Source: Candidatus Vesicomyosocius sp. SY067_SCS001 (GTDB lineage: Bacteria > Pseudomonadota > Gammaproteobacteria > PS1 > Pseudothioglobaceae). Taken from it: a DNA stretch of 64,000 nucleotides. The notes under the pieces are model-generated. The model was not told the origin of the DNA. It saw nothing but the letters and a program-made list of their open reading frames with translations, and searched no databases. Position numbers and translations under genes: made by a program. Shown in pieces: positions 32,257 through 41,255 of this stretch (position 1 is the first letter of the stretch; the number at the start of each line of letters is the position of its first letter). The stretch is from contig NZ_CP054877.1 in assembly GCF_014706615.1 (NCBI RefSeq), positions 372,001 through 436,000 of the forward strand, written 5' to 3'.

Positions 32257-32281
32257 GTTTTTTTAGTATTTAAGGATCACT

Positions 32282-32311
32282 AAAGATCATCCTTTTTTGG
32301 GGTGGTCTTTT
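32282..32311 (+). terminator. Rho-independent terminator after the repeat-protein gene
   Basis: An 11-pair stem (arms AAAGATCATCC and GGGTGGTCTTT, with two G-T pairs) closes a 7-base T-rich loop and ends in a T-run. It lies 25 bases after the stop codon. Confidence 0.8.
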
Positions 32312-32510
32312 GCGTTTGGTAAAATTTTAGTAGTTTTAGAAGATTTTAGTATTAGCTTAAACAATTATAATTATAAAAATAACTATTTTATAGCTATGCT
32401 ATTGAGTAATGATTTTTTTAGTATAAAACCATACTAACTTAAAAGTTATAAAAATAACTGACCTTTAGATTGCTTTAGTAATCATGTATCATTATAATCT
32501 TATCTATTAT

Positions 32511-32586
32511 TCCTTGATAGCTCAGTTGGTAGAGCAATGGACTGTTAATCCGTTTGTCGGTGGTTCGAGTCCACCTCGAGGAGCCA
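32511..32586 (+). tRNA. tRNA-Asn (GTT)
   Basis: A 76-base cloverleaf with acceptor TCCTTGA pairing with TCGAGGA (one T-G pair), D-arm TAGCTCAGTTGGTAGAGCA, anticodon GTT in the loop C-T-G-T-T-A-A, T-loop GTTCGAGTC, discriminator G and encoded CCA. It stands alone, with a gene desert downstream. Confidence 0.96.
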
Positions 32587-33822
32587 TATTTTTTACGTAA
32601 GTTATTGATAATTTATATTAATATTATCAATTTTATAATATGTATCAAAATACCTACTATATACATCAAAGAAATAGTTTGTACTATTATGTTTAATGAC
32701 ATAATAGGTCTACATTCAAATAGTTGAATTAGTACTCTTATCTATGAAGACATGGATCACTAAATTTAAATGTAGTGATTAGTAAATATTAGTATGCAGT
32801 TAAGTATTTGGAGGTAATAATTTTATTTACTACATTATTTTAGTAGATGTATTTCAAAGTTGTGATAAATATACTAACTTATATATCTTCAACTGTTTAT
32901 ATCTTATTATCTAGGTTGAAAAGTCTCTTTTCTAAGGATTTGTTACTCTTATATATTTATTATAATTGTAAAATATTTATAATAGCCTAAGAGGCTTTAT
33001 TTTGTACATAATTTGATGAGCAGGTCAGGTATAAAGTTCAAACTTATATTCAGTATGATTTATATTATTAATTTAGATAAAATTGCCATTGATTTAGATT
33101 AGTTATTTGATTAAATTAAGAAACAATAATTATCATTATCATTGTTAAAAATATGTTAATAAATTTTTGTTATTTATTGATTATTTTGATGTATTTTAAG
33201 TTATTTTATTTAGACAGAAAAAACAGATTTAAAACCTTAAAGTATATTGTATATATATATTACGTATTTTTTCTTAAAATTTTTTATATTTAGTGTGACG
33301 AAAGATAGTTTTATATCTCGGTAATTCAGTATAAATTAATTATACTTATATTTTAAAGGTGTACTTCTTAAATATGGAAAGATAATCTTTATATTACTTT
33401 AGTACTAAAGTTTTGTTGGGTTTCCTAAAGTATTTAATTTTTATTCCTGATAATTTAAGATGATGATTCGTGAAAAATGGTTTTTCACGCTAGTTAATAA
33501 CTTAGGAAAAATTAAAGATACATGGTATTGTAATTTTGGTATCTTTTTACCCTATAAAATGATGAGTTTGATATTCTTACAGAAGAAGAATGTTAATTTT
33601 TTAAAGGTATTAAAAATAACGAGAAACTATTAAAAGAATTATTTGATAAATTAGACAAGTGATAGATAAGTTATTCTATATATAAGGTAGTATAGATATT
33701 GTATTATTCATATAATAAAAGTATCTATTGCTAAATATATAAGGAGTTTTTAGAATTGTGCTAACTTAACAAATTTAATGCTGATATTGTTTATTACTTA
33801 TAAATAAGCCAAGGAGAAGAAA
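32587..33822. other. Gene desert between tRNA-Asn and the DUF2130 gene
   Basis: About 1.2 kb of very AT-rich sequence without an intact gene. Short plus-strand pieces look formerly coding, for example D-E-Q-V-R-Y-K-V-Q-T-Y near 33017, and near 33500-33660 L-G-K-I-K-D-T-W, then T-E-E-E-C and N-E-K-L-L-K-E-L-F-D-K-L-D-K in shifting frames. I could not name the gene. A perfect hairpin with arms CGTGAAAAA and a TGG loop lies at 33469-33489. It also contains the promoter of the DUF2130 gene. Confidence 0.5.
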
Positions 33823-35082
33823 GTGGTACATAAAATTGAATGTGAACATTGTGGTAATAAAATCAATATTGAACAATCAATATGGAAAAGTATATCAATA
33901 GATTTAAATTCTAAATATGTCAAAAAAAATGTTGAAATTAAAGTAAGAGAGAAAGCACTTAATGATAAAAAAGAGAAGCAGGATGAAGAGGTTGCTTTTT
34001 TAGTAGCGCAGGAAAAGAGTGTATTAGTAAAAGAATACAACAATGTACAAAAAATTCAAGCAAAGATGATTCAAACTGAAGTTGATAAAAGAGTGATTTT
34101 AGATAAAGAATTTTTAGATAAACAGATACGTGAAGAGGTTAAAAATGATTTAGAAGATGCTAAACAGAAAAATATAGAAAATAACAAAATTAAAATAGAA
34201 AACATTAGGTTAGAGGCTACAGTTAATACAATGGAATCTCAACATCAGGTAGATATCGAAATGAAGGTAGCTGAAGCTATTAATTTATCTGAAAAAAAAG
34301 CTATAGAAGATAGAGAACAGCAACGTAGTGAGAACGATGTGAAAATGAAACAAATGCAAAAAAGTATAGAAGATGCACATCGCCAGTCTAATCAAGGTTC
34401 CATGCAGATTCAAGGCGAAGCTCAAGAACAAACTATTGAGAGTTTTTTAAAATATAATTTTCCGTTAGATATAATCGAACCAATCAAACAGGGTGCTAGG
34501 GGAGGGGATTATTTGCAATATGTAGTAAACAATAATAATCAAAAATGTGGAATAATTTATTATGAAAGTAAAAGAACAAAGAACTTTGAAAATTCTTGGG
34601 TACAAAAATTCAAAGCTGATATGCGTGAGAAGAATGTAGATATAGGTGTTTTGGTAACACAAGCTATGCCAATAGGTATGAAGCGTGCTGGATTAGTAAA
34701 AGGTATTTGGGTATGTTCACTTGAAGAGTTTAAAATGATATCTTATATTCTTAGAAAACAGTTGATTGAAATATATAAAATTAGGGGTATTAGCGAAAAT
34801 AGAGAAGATATAGTAAGTCATTTATATAGATATTTAACTAGTAGTGAATTTAAAATGGATATGGAAGCAATAGTTGAAGGTTTTACAGAGATGAGATCAG
34901 ATATTGATTCAGAAAAAAAGGCCTTTAATAGAATATGGAGTAAACGAGGTAAGCAACTTGAAAAAATTATGCTGAGTACTGTAAATATGTATGGATCACT
35001 ACAAGGTATTTCAAATAATTCTATTGAAACAATTAATGGGTTGGAGTTACCTGGAGATCATTATAGTTCAATTAAAGAATGA
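33823..35082 (+). CDS. DUF2130 domain-containing protein
   Basis: A 419-residue protein. The N terminus has one C-x-x-C pair (C-E-H-C, residues about 6-9), perhaps a degenerate zinc ribbon. A long charged helical region rich in K and E (about 30-200) probably forms a coiled coil. The C-terminal half carries the DUF2130 core, including G-G-D-Y-L-Q-Y-V-V, C-G-I-I-Y-Y-E-S-K-R-T-K-N-F, N-S-W-V-Q-K-F-K-x-D and a V-L-V-T-x-A-M-P segment. The E-S-K and D residues recall restriction-like nuclease folds, but the family role is not established. The start is GTG with a strong AAGGAG six bases before it. It stands alone between a desert and a convergent aminotransferase gene, and stays intact where neighbours have decayed. 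Confidence 0.85.
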   Translation: MVHKIECEHCGNKINIEQSIWKSISIDLNSKYVKKNVEIKVREKALNDKKEKQDEEVAFLVAQEKSVLVKEYNNVQKIQAKMIQTEVDKRVILDKEFLDKQIREEVKNDLEDAKQKNIENNKIKIENIRLEATVNTMESQHQVDIEMKVAEAINLSEKKAIEDREQQRSENDVKMKQMQKSIEDAHRQSNQGSMQIQGEAQEQTIESFLKYNFPLDIIEPIKQGARGGDYLQYVVNNNNQKCGIIYYESKRTKNFENSWVQKFKADMREKNVDIGVLVTQAMPIGMKRAGLVKGIWVCSLEEFKMISYILRKQLIEIYKIRGISENREDIVSHLYRYLTSSEFKMDMEAIVEGFTEMRSDIDSEKKAFNRIWSKRGKQLEKIMLSTVNMYGSLQGISNNSIETINGLELPGDHYSSIKE

Positions 35083-35135
35083 TAGAGTGTATAAATTTTT
35101 TTAGACCCATATAGATTTTATTTTATAATAAGTTT

Positions 35136-36314
35136 TTATACTTTTCTGATCTTATCAATAGCTTTTCTGATGTTATCCATACTTGTGGCAAATGAAAAAC
35201 GTATATAACCTGGCATACCAAAATCTGAACCTGGGACTAATGCAATATTCAATATTTCTAAGCAGTAAGTAGATAGTTCAATATCATCTTTTAAACCAAG
35301 ACGGTTAATTAACCCCTCAACTCTTGGAAAGGCATAAAAGGCGCCTTGTGATTTAGGACATTCAATGCCATTAATTGTATTTAATGCATCAACAATAAAA
35401 TCATGTCTTTTTTTAAAAGCACAAACCATTATGTTGATAATGCTTTGATCACCATTTAAAGCCTCTAAAGCAGCTGCTTGGGAAATAGAGCAAGGATTAG
35501 AAGTGGATTGACCTTGGATTTTTTTCATGGCTTGAATAATATCTTTTGGACCTGCACCATATCCAATTCTCCAACCAGTCATTGCATAGGCTTTAGAGAC
35601 TCCATTCAGAATAATAGTGCGGTCTTTTAGTGTTTTATCAACCATAACAATGTTAACAAAATTCTCATTATTGTTCCAATGAATATGTTCGTAAATATCA
35701 TCAGTGATGATTAATATTTTTGGGTATCTTTTTAATACATTTGCTAAAGCTTGTAATTCAGCTTGAGAATAAACTGCACCTGTTGGGTTGGAGGGGCTGT
35801 TAATAACAAATAATTTAGTATTATTGGTAATATTTGATTCTAATTGTTTTGGTGTAATTTTAAAATTTTGTTCCAATCCTGTTGTAATAATAATTGGTGT
35901 TGCATCAGCTAAAAGAGTTATATCTGGATAACTTACCCAAAAAGGTGCGGTAATAATTACTTCATCACCCTTGTTTAGTACTGCTTGGCAAAGGTTATAA
36001 AATACTTGTTTTCCACCTGATGAAACAATTACTTCGGTATTGGTGTAAGTTAGGCTATTTTCTCGTTTAAATTTATCAATAATTGCTTGTTTTAATATTG
36101 GTGTTCCATCTACCATTGTATAACGAGTTTGACCATTCTTAATAGCTTGTATAGCTGCTCTTTGAATATTGTTAGGTGTATCAAAGTCTGGTTCTCCTGA
36201 ACCCATAGATATAATTTGAATACCTTTAGATTTTAATTCGTTGGCTTTGGCAGTGACTTCAAGTGTGGCTGATGGTTTAATTTTTTGAATTCTATTGGAA
36301 AGATATGTTGACAT
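35136..36314 (-). CDS. aspC: Aspartate aminotransferase, class I (Ib-type)
   Basis: A PLP enzyme of 392 residues, moving amino groups between aspartate (and probably aromatic amino acids) and 2-oxoglutarate. Seen motifs are the start S-x-R-I-x-x-I-K-P-S-A-T, G-E-P-D-F-D-T-P, N-S-P-S-N-P-T-G, the PLP lysine in L-N-G-V-S-K-A-Y-A-M-T-G-W-R-I-G, and the late R-F-S-F-A-T-S arginine. These match the Ib type of Thermus and many symbionts rather than E. coli AspC. It is transcribed alone, convergent with the DUF2130 gene and divergent from the uvrB fossil. The exact substrate range is not readable; the symbol is used in the general sense. Confidence 0.85.
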   Translation of the reverse strand: MSTYLSNRIQKIKPSATLEVTAKANELKSKGIQIISMGSGEPDFDTPNNIQRAAIQAIKNGQTRYTMVDGTPILKQAIIDKFKRENSLTYTNTEVIVSSGGKQVFYNLCQAVLNKGDEVIITAPFWVSYPDITLLADATPIIITTGLEQNFKITPKQLESNITNNTKLFVINSPSNPTGAVYSQAELQALANVLKRYPKILIITDDIYEHIHWNNNENFVNIVMVDKTLKDRTIILNGVSKAYAMTGWRIGYGAGPKDIIQAMKKIQGQSTSNPCSISQAAALEALNGDQSIINIMVCAFKKRHDFIVDALNTINGIECPKSQGAFYAFPRVEGLINRLGLKDDIELSTYCLEILNIALVPGSDFGMPGYIRFSFATSMDNIRKAIDKIRKV

Positions 36315-36380
36315 GATTATGTAATAATAAAATAGATTAAAATTGGGTGCTTATGTTAATGAAAAAATCTTTTGTGTGGA

Positions 36381-37965
36381 TAATAAATTTCAACTGATAT
36401 CAAATTACCCCTAGTAGAAATCAGTTAAAAACGATTAAAATTTTGGTTGACAGAATGAATTATGATTCTAAGTTCCAAGTATCACTTGGTGTAATTAGTT
36501 CGGGAAAGACCTTTACACTAGCTAAATGTTATTCACTATAATAAACACCATAGTTTAATTATAGTACCAAACAAAACATTAGTAGCACAATTGTATAATG
36601 AAATGAAAGAGTTATTTTCACACAATTCAGTAGAATATTTTGTTTTTATTATAATTATTATCAGCCAAAGTCTTATGTTACTGCTTCTGATACTTGTATC
36701 AAAAGGAGGATTCTTTTATTAATAAACAAATAGAGCAAATATGTCTTGTGCTACTACCAAGGCTTTATTAGAGACGTGGATGATATTATTATTATTGCTA
36801 GAGTGTCTGCTATTTACGGTTTAGGCAATCCTGAAAGTTATATGGCGATGCTACTACTACATTTAAGTATTGTGAAAATTATTAATCAGCGTGGAATACT
36901 TTTACGCCTATCATAAATACAACATTCATGTAATGACATGACTTTAATATGTGGTTATTTTAGAGTTAAAGGTGAGGTAATTGATATTTTCCCTGCAGAT
37001 TCTAAAAAGCAAACTATACTTATTGAGATGTTCTATGAATAAATTGAACAACTTTATTGGCTTGATTCTTTAATAGGTAGAAAGCTATAATTTTTACAAA
37101 AAAATATTATGTTACACTAAAATCTAAAATCTAAAATCTAAAATTTTGAATATATTGGATTATATTAAAGAAGAGCTAAAGGATTAAATAAATGCATTAT
37201 TATTTGTTAATAAATTGGTTGAAGAGCAGCGTCTAACACAACTTGTACACATGGATATTGAAATGATAAGAGAATATAAGATATTATACAGGTATTAAGA
37301 ATTACTCAGGTTATTGCCTGGTCAAAAACCTGGTGTATCCCCCAGGTTTTATTGTATTATTTGCTATATAATTCATTGATTATTTTAAGATGAGTCACAT
37401 ATTACTGTTAGTCAAATTTAGTGGTATGTGTAAAAGGCGATAGGGCTCGTAAAAACGCTTGTTGAATGTGGTTTTTGTCTATCCAAGTACCTTAGATAAT
37501 ATATCACTTAGATTTTCAGAATTTGAAGATAGAGTTCATCAATGTATTTTGGTATCTGTTACCTCCTGTACGATATGAACTAGAAGTTTCTAGTATCATT
37601 ACTAACTTGGTAAGATCAACAGTATTATTAGATCCTAAAATTGATATTTTCTCTGTGAATACACAGGTAGATGATTTACTTAGTGAAATACTAATATATT
37701 TTAAAGTGGATGAACGTATACTAGTTACAATTTTGACCAAAAAAAATGATATTACACCTAAAGGTGTTTCCAAACTTATTATCAATATTCTTGATAATAA
37801 GTTTAATAAATAACATATATAGTAGTTCTTATTCAACTTTAGCCAGTGTAATTAGCAAAATAAATTAAAATATTAGAAGAGAAAATGTATAGTTTTGCTA
37901 CCGATTTAGAGTTTGAATATGCAGTAGATATACGTAATCAGATTAAACAACTAAAAGACACTTAA
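36381..37965 (+). pseudogene. uvrB: Excinuclease ABC subunit B fossil
   Basis: Ordered pieces of UvrB are spread over three frames. Near 36390 is F-Q-L-I-S-N-Y. At 36480-36520 a P-loop reads [13 protein letters not shown]. Near 36560 is [10 protein letters not shown]. Near 36800 is [11 protein letters not shown]. Near 36960 is F-R-V-K-G-E-V-I-D-I-F-P-A. Near 37310 is L-P-G-Q-K-P-G, and near 37390 D-E-S-H-I-T-V-S-Q-I. At 37520-37740 is the long piece with [11 protein letters not shown] and [11 protein letters not shown]. It then jumps to D-I-T-P-K-G-V-S-K, so some 200 residues including the later helicase motifs are deleted. The UVR domain ends it: L-E-F-E-Y-A-V-D-I-R-N-Q-I-K-Q-L-K. The 1.58 kb compares with about 2 kb for an intact gene. 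Confidence 0.93.
37117..37144 (+). repeat. Four tandem CTAAAAT heptamers inside the uvrB fossil
   Basis: Four exact copies of CTAAAAT in a row. They shift the frame of the former gene and are typical of slipped-strand expansion in unselected DNA. Confidence 0.9.
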
Positions 37966-37979
37966 TTTTAAAAAATATT

Positions 37980-38621
37980 ATGATTAACGTTAAATTAAAT
38001 ATTAATGAAATATTTTACTCACTTCAAGGTGAGGCACGTGAAGTTGGTTTGCCTAGCGTATTTATTCGCTTAACTGGTTGTCCACTTAAATGCACATATT
38101 GTGATACTGAATATGCATTTAAGGGAAATAATTTAATGAAAATTGATGCAATCATTAGTGAAATAAAACAATACGACACCCCTTATATTTGTGTAACAGG
38201 TGGCGAGCCTCTATTACAAAAAAACTGTTATTTATTGTTAGATAGATTGGTTGAAAATAATTATCAAGTGTCTTTAGAAACTAGTGGTAGCATTAACATA
38301 CAAGATGTTAATGCTTTAGTGTCAATAGTTATGGATGTTAAAACCCCAAGTTCTGGTGAATCTGAACAAAATAAGTACACAAATTTTAAAAAACTAACCG
38401 TTAAAGATCAGCTAAAATTTGTCATTGGATCACATTCTGATTTTGACTGGAGTGTGGCTATTTTGAACCAATATTCTATCACTGCAGGTGTATTATTCTC
38501 ACCTGTATTTGGCAATATTACACCAATGCAATTAGCAGATTGGATTTTGGATAAACAATTGAATGTGCGATTACAATTACAATTACATAAATTACTTTGG
38601 GGTGATGAAAAAGGAAAGTAA
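37980..38621 (+). CDS. queE: 7-carboxy-7-deazaguanine synthase
   Basis: A radical-SAM enzyme that converts 6-carboxy-tetrahydropterin to CDG in queuosine synthesis. The protein has 213 residues. The S-L-Q-G-E substrate segment precedes the cluster motif C-P-L-K-C-T-Y-C (C-x3-C-x2-C), and T-G-G-E-P-L-L-Q is the SAM-binding GGE motif. The start lies 14 bases after the uvrB fossil. The stop codon abuts, with no gap, the stop of the convergent Hsp20-like gene. queH at 59 kb performs a later step of the same pathway. Confidence 0.94.
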   Translation: MINVKLNINEIFYSLQGEAREVGLPSVFIRLTGCPLKCTYCDTEYAFKGNNLMKIDAIISEIKQYDTPYICVTGGEPLLQKNCYLLLDRLVENNYQVSLETSGSINIQDVNALVSIVMDVKTPSSGESEQNKYTNFKKLTVKDQLKFVIGSHSDFDWSVAILNQYSITAGVLFSPVFGNITPMQLADWILDKQLNVRLQLQLHKLLWGDEKGK

Positions 38622-39113
38622 CTATTGAATAGATATTTTTTGTACTTCTTGTGGTTTTTTCTGCTTAAGTTTTGGAATAGAGATATTCAGTATATTGTTG
38701 TCAAGGCTTGCATTGATATTATTGGTATCAACATCATCTGGTAGGGTAAATTTTTGGAAAAAACTGCTAGACGAAGTGCTTAAACTGTGATTGTTACTTT
38801 GAACTTTTTTGACACACCATTTGATTAAAATAATGTTATTATTGGTATAAATATTAAGATTTTCTTTACTGATTCCATTAACTTTTATTTGGATAATAAA
38901 ACTATTTGTTTGATTATCAAAGTATCTTCTACTTTGTGTTCTAAGGTTACTATAGTTTTGTGTTTGATTAATTTTATAATGTAGTTGTTTGAACTTTTGT
39001 TCAAAATCGTGCCAAATAAAATTGTTATCAAAGAGAGTGCTATTAAATAAATGGTTGTTATTGGCATTAATTGTGCTGGAAATTAGTAATATAGATAGTA
39101 GTATCTTGTACAT
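38622..39113 (-). CDS. Secreted Hsp20/alpha-crystallin-like protein
   Basis: A 163-residue protein with a signal peptide (about 1-17, L-L-S-I-L-L-I-S-S-T-I-N-A), then an asparagine-rich region. An alpha-crystallin-like domain (about 65-155) follows, with Q-I-K-V-N-G-I-S-K-E-N-L-N-I, the F-x-Q-K-F-T-L-P-D-D-V-D segment, and the terminal I-L-N-I-S-I-P-K pattern. The I-x-I tail found in many cytosolic small heat-shock proteins appears as I-S-I. Small heat-shock proteins are normally cytoplasmic; the leader here implies a periplasmic holdase, perhaps for outer-membrane proteins. It is transcribed alone and convergent with queE, with zero bases between stops. Confidence 0.72.
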   Translation of the reverse strand: MYKILLSILLISSTINANNNHLFNSTLFDNNFIWHDFEQKFKQLHYKINQTQNYSNLRTQSRRYFDNQTNSFIIQIKVNGISKENLNIYTNNNIILIKWCVKKVQSNNHSLSTSSSSFFQKFTLPDDVDTNNINASLDNNILNISIPKLKQKKPQEVQKISIQ

Positions 39114-39348
39114 TATTTTTCTTAGAATGGTTTTTATTAATTTTATTATACTAATTAATAGCTATATTTTCAAGGCTAAATCAAGCTAATTTATGATTTT
39201 TATATTTTTAAAATTATTTTTTTAGGAGTAAAATACTTGCAAGTTATGTGTATTGGAAATAAGTAAGAAGATATTAGGCCCATAATGTTTACCTAGTAAG
39301 TTTTAATATCGCTTATGTTATTTTATTTTGATTGTGTAGTGAACAAAT

Positions 39349-40446
39349 CTATATTGAGGATGGAATAATAGGTGTAATTGATGCAACGTTTGAGTTTTGA
39401 GCCCGATGACGCATGACGTGATCCATAATGGTTATTGCTAGCATAGCTTCAGCAATAGGTGTTGCACGAATGCCTACGCAAGGGTCATGTCGTCCCTTGG
39501 TGATTACTTTAATAGGCCTTCCATTTTTATCAATACTTTCAATTGGTAAGTTCAAACTTGAGGTTGGTTTTAGTGCAATAGACACCAAAATATCTTGACC
39601 TGAACTAATTCCACCAAAAATGCCACCAGCATGATTTGACTTAAAACCTGTCAAGGTAATGGCATCACGATGTTCAGTACCTTTTTGGTTAATTACTCTA
39701 AATCCATCACCAATTTCAACCCCTTTTACTGCGTTAATGCTCATCATACTATGGGCAATATCTGCATCTAATCTATCAAAAATCGGCTCTCCTAATCCAA
39801 CAGGCATATTATTTGCTATGATGTTGATTCTAGCACCTACTGAATCACCTGATTTTCGCAAAGTATCCATATATTTTTCTAAAATTTTAACTTTACTAAC
39901 ATCGAGGCAAAAAAATGAGTTGTTGTGTATTTCGAGCCAATCATAATTTTCAATTTTAATAGGTCCTAGTTGAGATAAATAACCTTTAATTTCAATGTCG
40001 TACTCTTGGTTTAAATACTTTTTAGCAATACCACCGCAAGCAACACGCATAGCAGTTTCTCTTGCAGAAGAACGTCCACCTCCACGATAATCTCTAATAC
40101 CGTATTTTTGATGATAAGTGTAATCAGCATGACCAGGTCGGAAGGTATCTTTAATATTTCCATAATCTTTGGAACGCTGGTCTGTATTTTGAATGATGAG
40201 TGCTATTGGTGTACCTGTTGTTTTTCCTTCAAACGTGCCAGATAATATTTTTACTAAATCCTCTTCATGGCGCTGACTAGTGTGGCGGGAAGTGCCTGGC
40301 TTTCTAAGATCTAAATCATCTTGTAAATCAACCTCAGTAAGCGTCAGTCCTGGAGGACAACCATCTACAATACCAATTAATGCCTTACCATGAGATTCAC
40401 CTGCTGTGGTAACTGTAAATAATTTTCCAATTGTATTGCCACTCAT
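39349..40446 (-). CDS. aroC: Chorismate synthase
   Basis: Converts EPSP to chorismate using reduced FMN, the last step of the shikimate pathway. The protein has 365 residues. The three family signatures are present: G-E-S-H-G-K-A-L at the start, R-P-G-H-A-D-Y-T-Y-x-x-K-Y-G and R-x-S-A-R-E-T in the middle, and the [10 protein letters not shown] segment near the end. It is a single gene with a gene-free stretch upstream. aroE, an earlier step, is at 44 kb. Confidence 0.97.
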   Translation of the reverse strand: MSGNTIGKLFTVTTAGESHGKALIGIVDGCPPGLTLTEVDLQDDLDLRKPGTSRHTSQRHEEDLVKILSGTFEGKTTGTPIALIIQNTDQRSKDYGNIKDTFRPGHADYTYHQKYGIRDYRGGGRSSARETAMRVACGGIAKKYLNQEYDIEIKGYLSQLGPIKIENYDWLEIHNNSFFCLDVSKVKILEKYMDTLRKSGDSVGARINIIANNMPVGLGEPIFDRLDADIAHSMMSINAVKGVEIGDGFRVINQKGTEHRDAITLTGFKSNHAGGIFGGISSGQDILVSIALKPTSSLNLPIESIDKNGRPIKVITKGRHDPCVGIRATPIAEAMLAITIMDHVMRHRAQNSNVASITPIIPSSI

Positions 40447-40989
40447 TTACCATTCCTTATGTAGGATAATATTGTTATAAATTATTGTCTTAGTTCGTTT
40501 TTTAAGTCTTTAAAAATATGTTTTTGAATAGGCTTCTTAATGTTGTTTACAATAGTACCTATCTTAATTCTTGTGTGGTTTGGATTGTTTTTCAATTTTT
40601 ACACAATTGGTAAGTCATGTTTTTTACAAAAACCTATTTTATTAAAATTCTTTTTAAATTCAGTTAAGTTTTTTATATTATCATTAGTTGCAAACGCCAC
40701 ACTCTTGAGAATTGTGATATTTAGAGCAACGACACATATATAATATTGGTAATTTTATTGACGTAGTTTAAATTGTACTGATTCACACAAACATTTGTAC
40801 TTGATGTAAGAAATTTATTTTTAAAAATAATTATACCTAGTCTATTTAACTAGATGGTTATATAGTAAAGTAATTATAAGATTAATAATACTTGTGTCAA
40901 AAAACGTATAATACTAATAACTCTTAAAGTTAAAATGTTATTGTAAAGATTTTAATATTAATTTTTATGCATTTTTACTTTTTTAATTG
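40447..40989. other. Gene-free stretch between aroC and tRNA-Arg
   Basis: About 540 AT-rich bases. A plus-strand frame of 67 codons (40540-40743) is hydrophobic and lies in the aroC promoter region; I see no support for it. On the minus strand, C-R-C-S-K-Y and E-C-G-V-C-N can be read near 40690-40740 before stops, which might be debris of a small cysteine-rich protein. No call is possible. Confidence 0.4.
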
Positions 40990-41063
40990 TGCCTCCGGTG
41001 CGATTTGAACACACGACCTACCGCTTAGGAGGCGGTTACTCTATCCAGCTGAGCTACGAAGGC
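40990..41063 (-). tRNA. tRNA-Arg (CCT)
   Basis: A cloverleaf with acceptor GCCTTCG pairing with CGGAGGC, anticodon CCT in the loop C-T-C-C-T-A-A, T-loop GTTCAAATC and discriminator A. Unlike the other five tRNAs in the window, CCA is not encoded: CAA follows the discriminator. The 3' end must be completed by a CCA-adding enzyme. Confidence 0.95.
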
Positions 41064-41255
41064 AATGTGCTTATTATCCATGATATAATTATATATTGAG
41101 ATCTTTGCATTATTCTTTTATCTGATTTATTGATGATAATATGTTTTACTTATTTTTTAGGTGGATATTTATTTGAATGAAGTTTTATTTTACAAATTTG
41201 TAAAATTTAAATCACAGTATAATTTTAATACTTTTTATATTTATTTTAATCAAAC

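Noticed and set aside
37523-37813. Stand-alone 96-codon gene
   Set aside because: Its sequence ([15 protein letters not shown]) is the middle of UvrB; it is the longest surviving piece of the fossil.
40540-40743. Hydrophobic plus-strand frame of 67 codons upstream of aroC
   Set aside because: AT-rich sequence readily gives hydrophobic frames; no ribosome site and it lies in the aroC promoter region.
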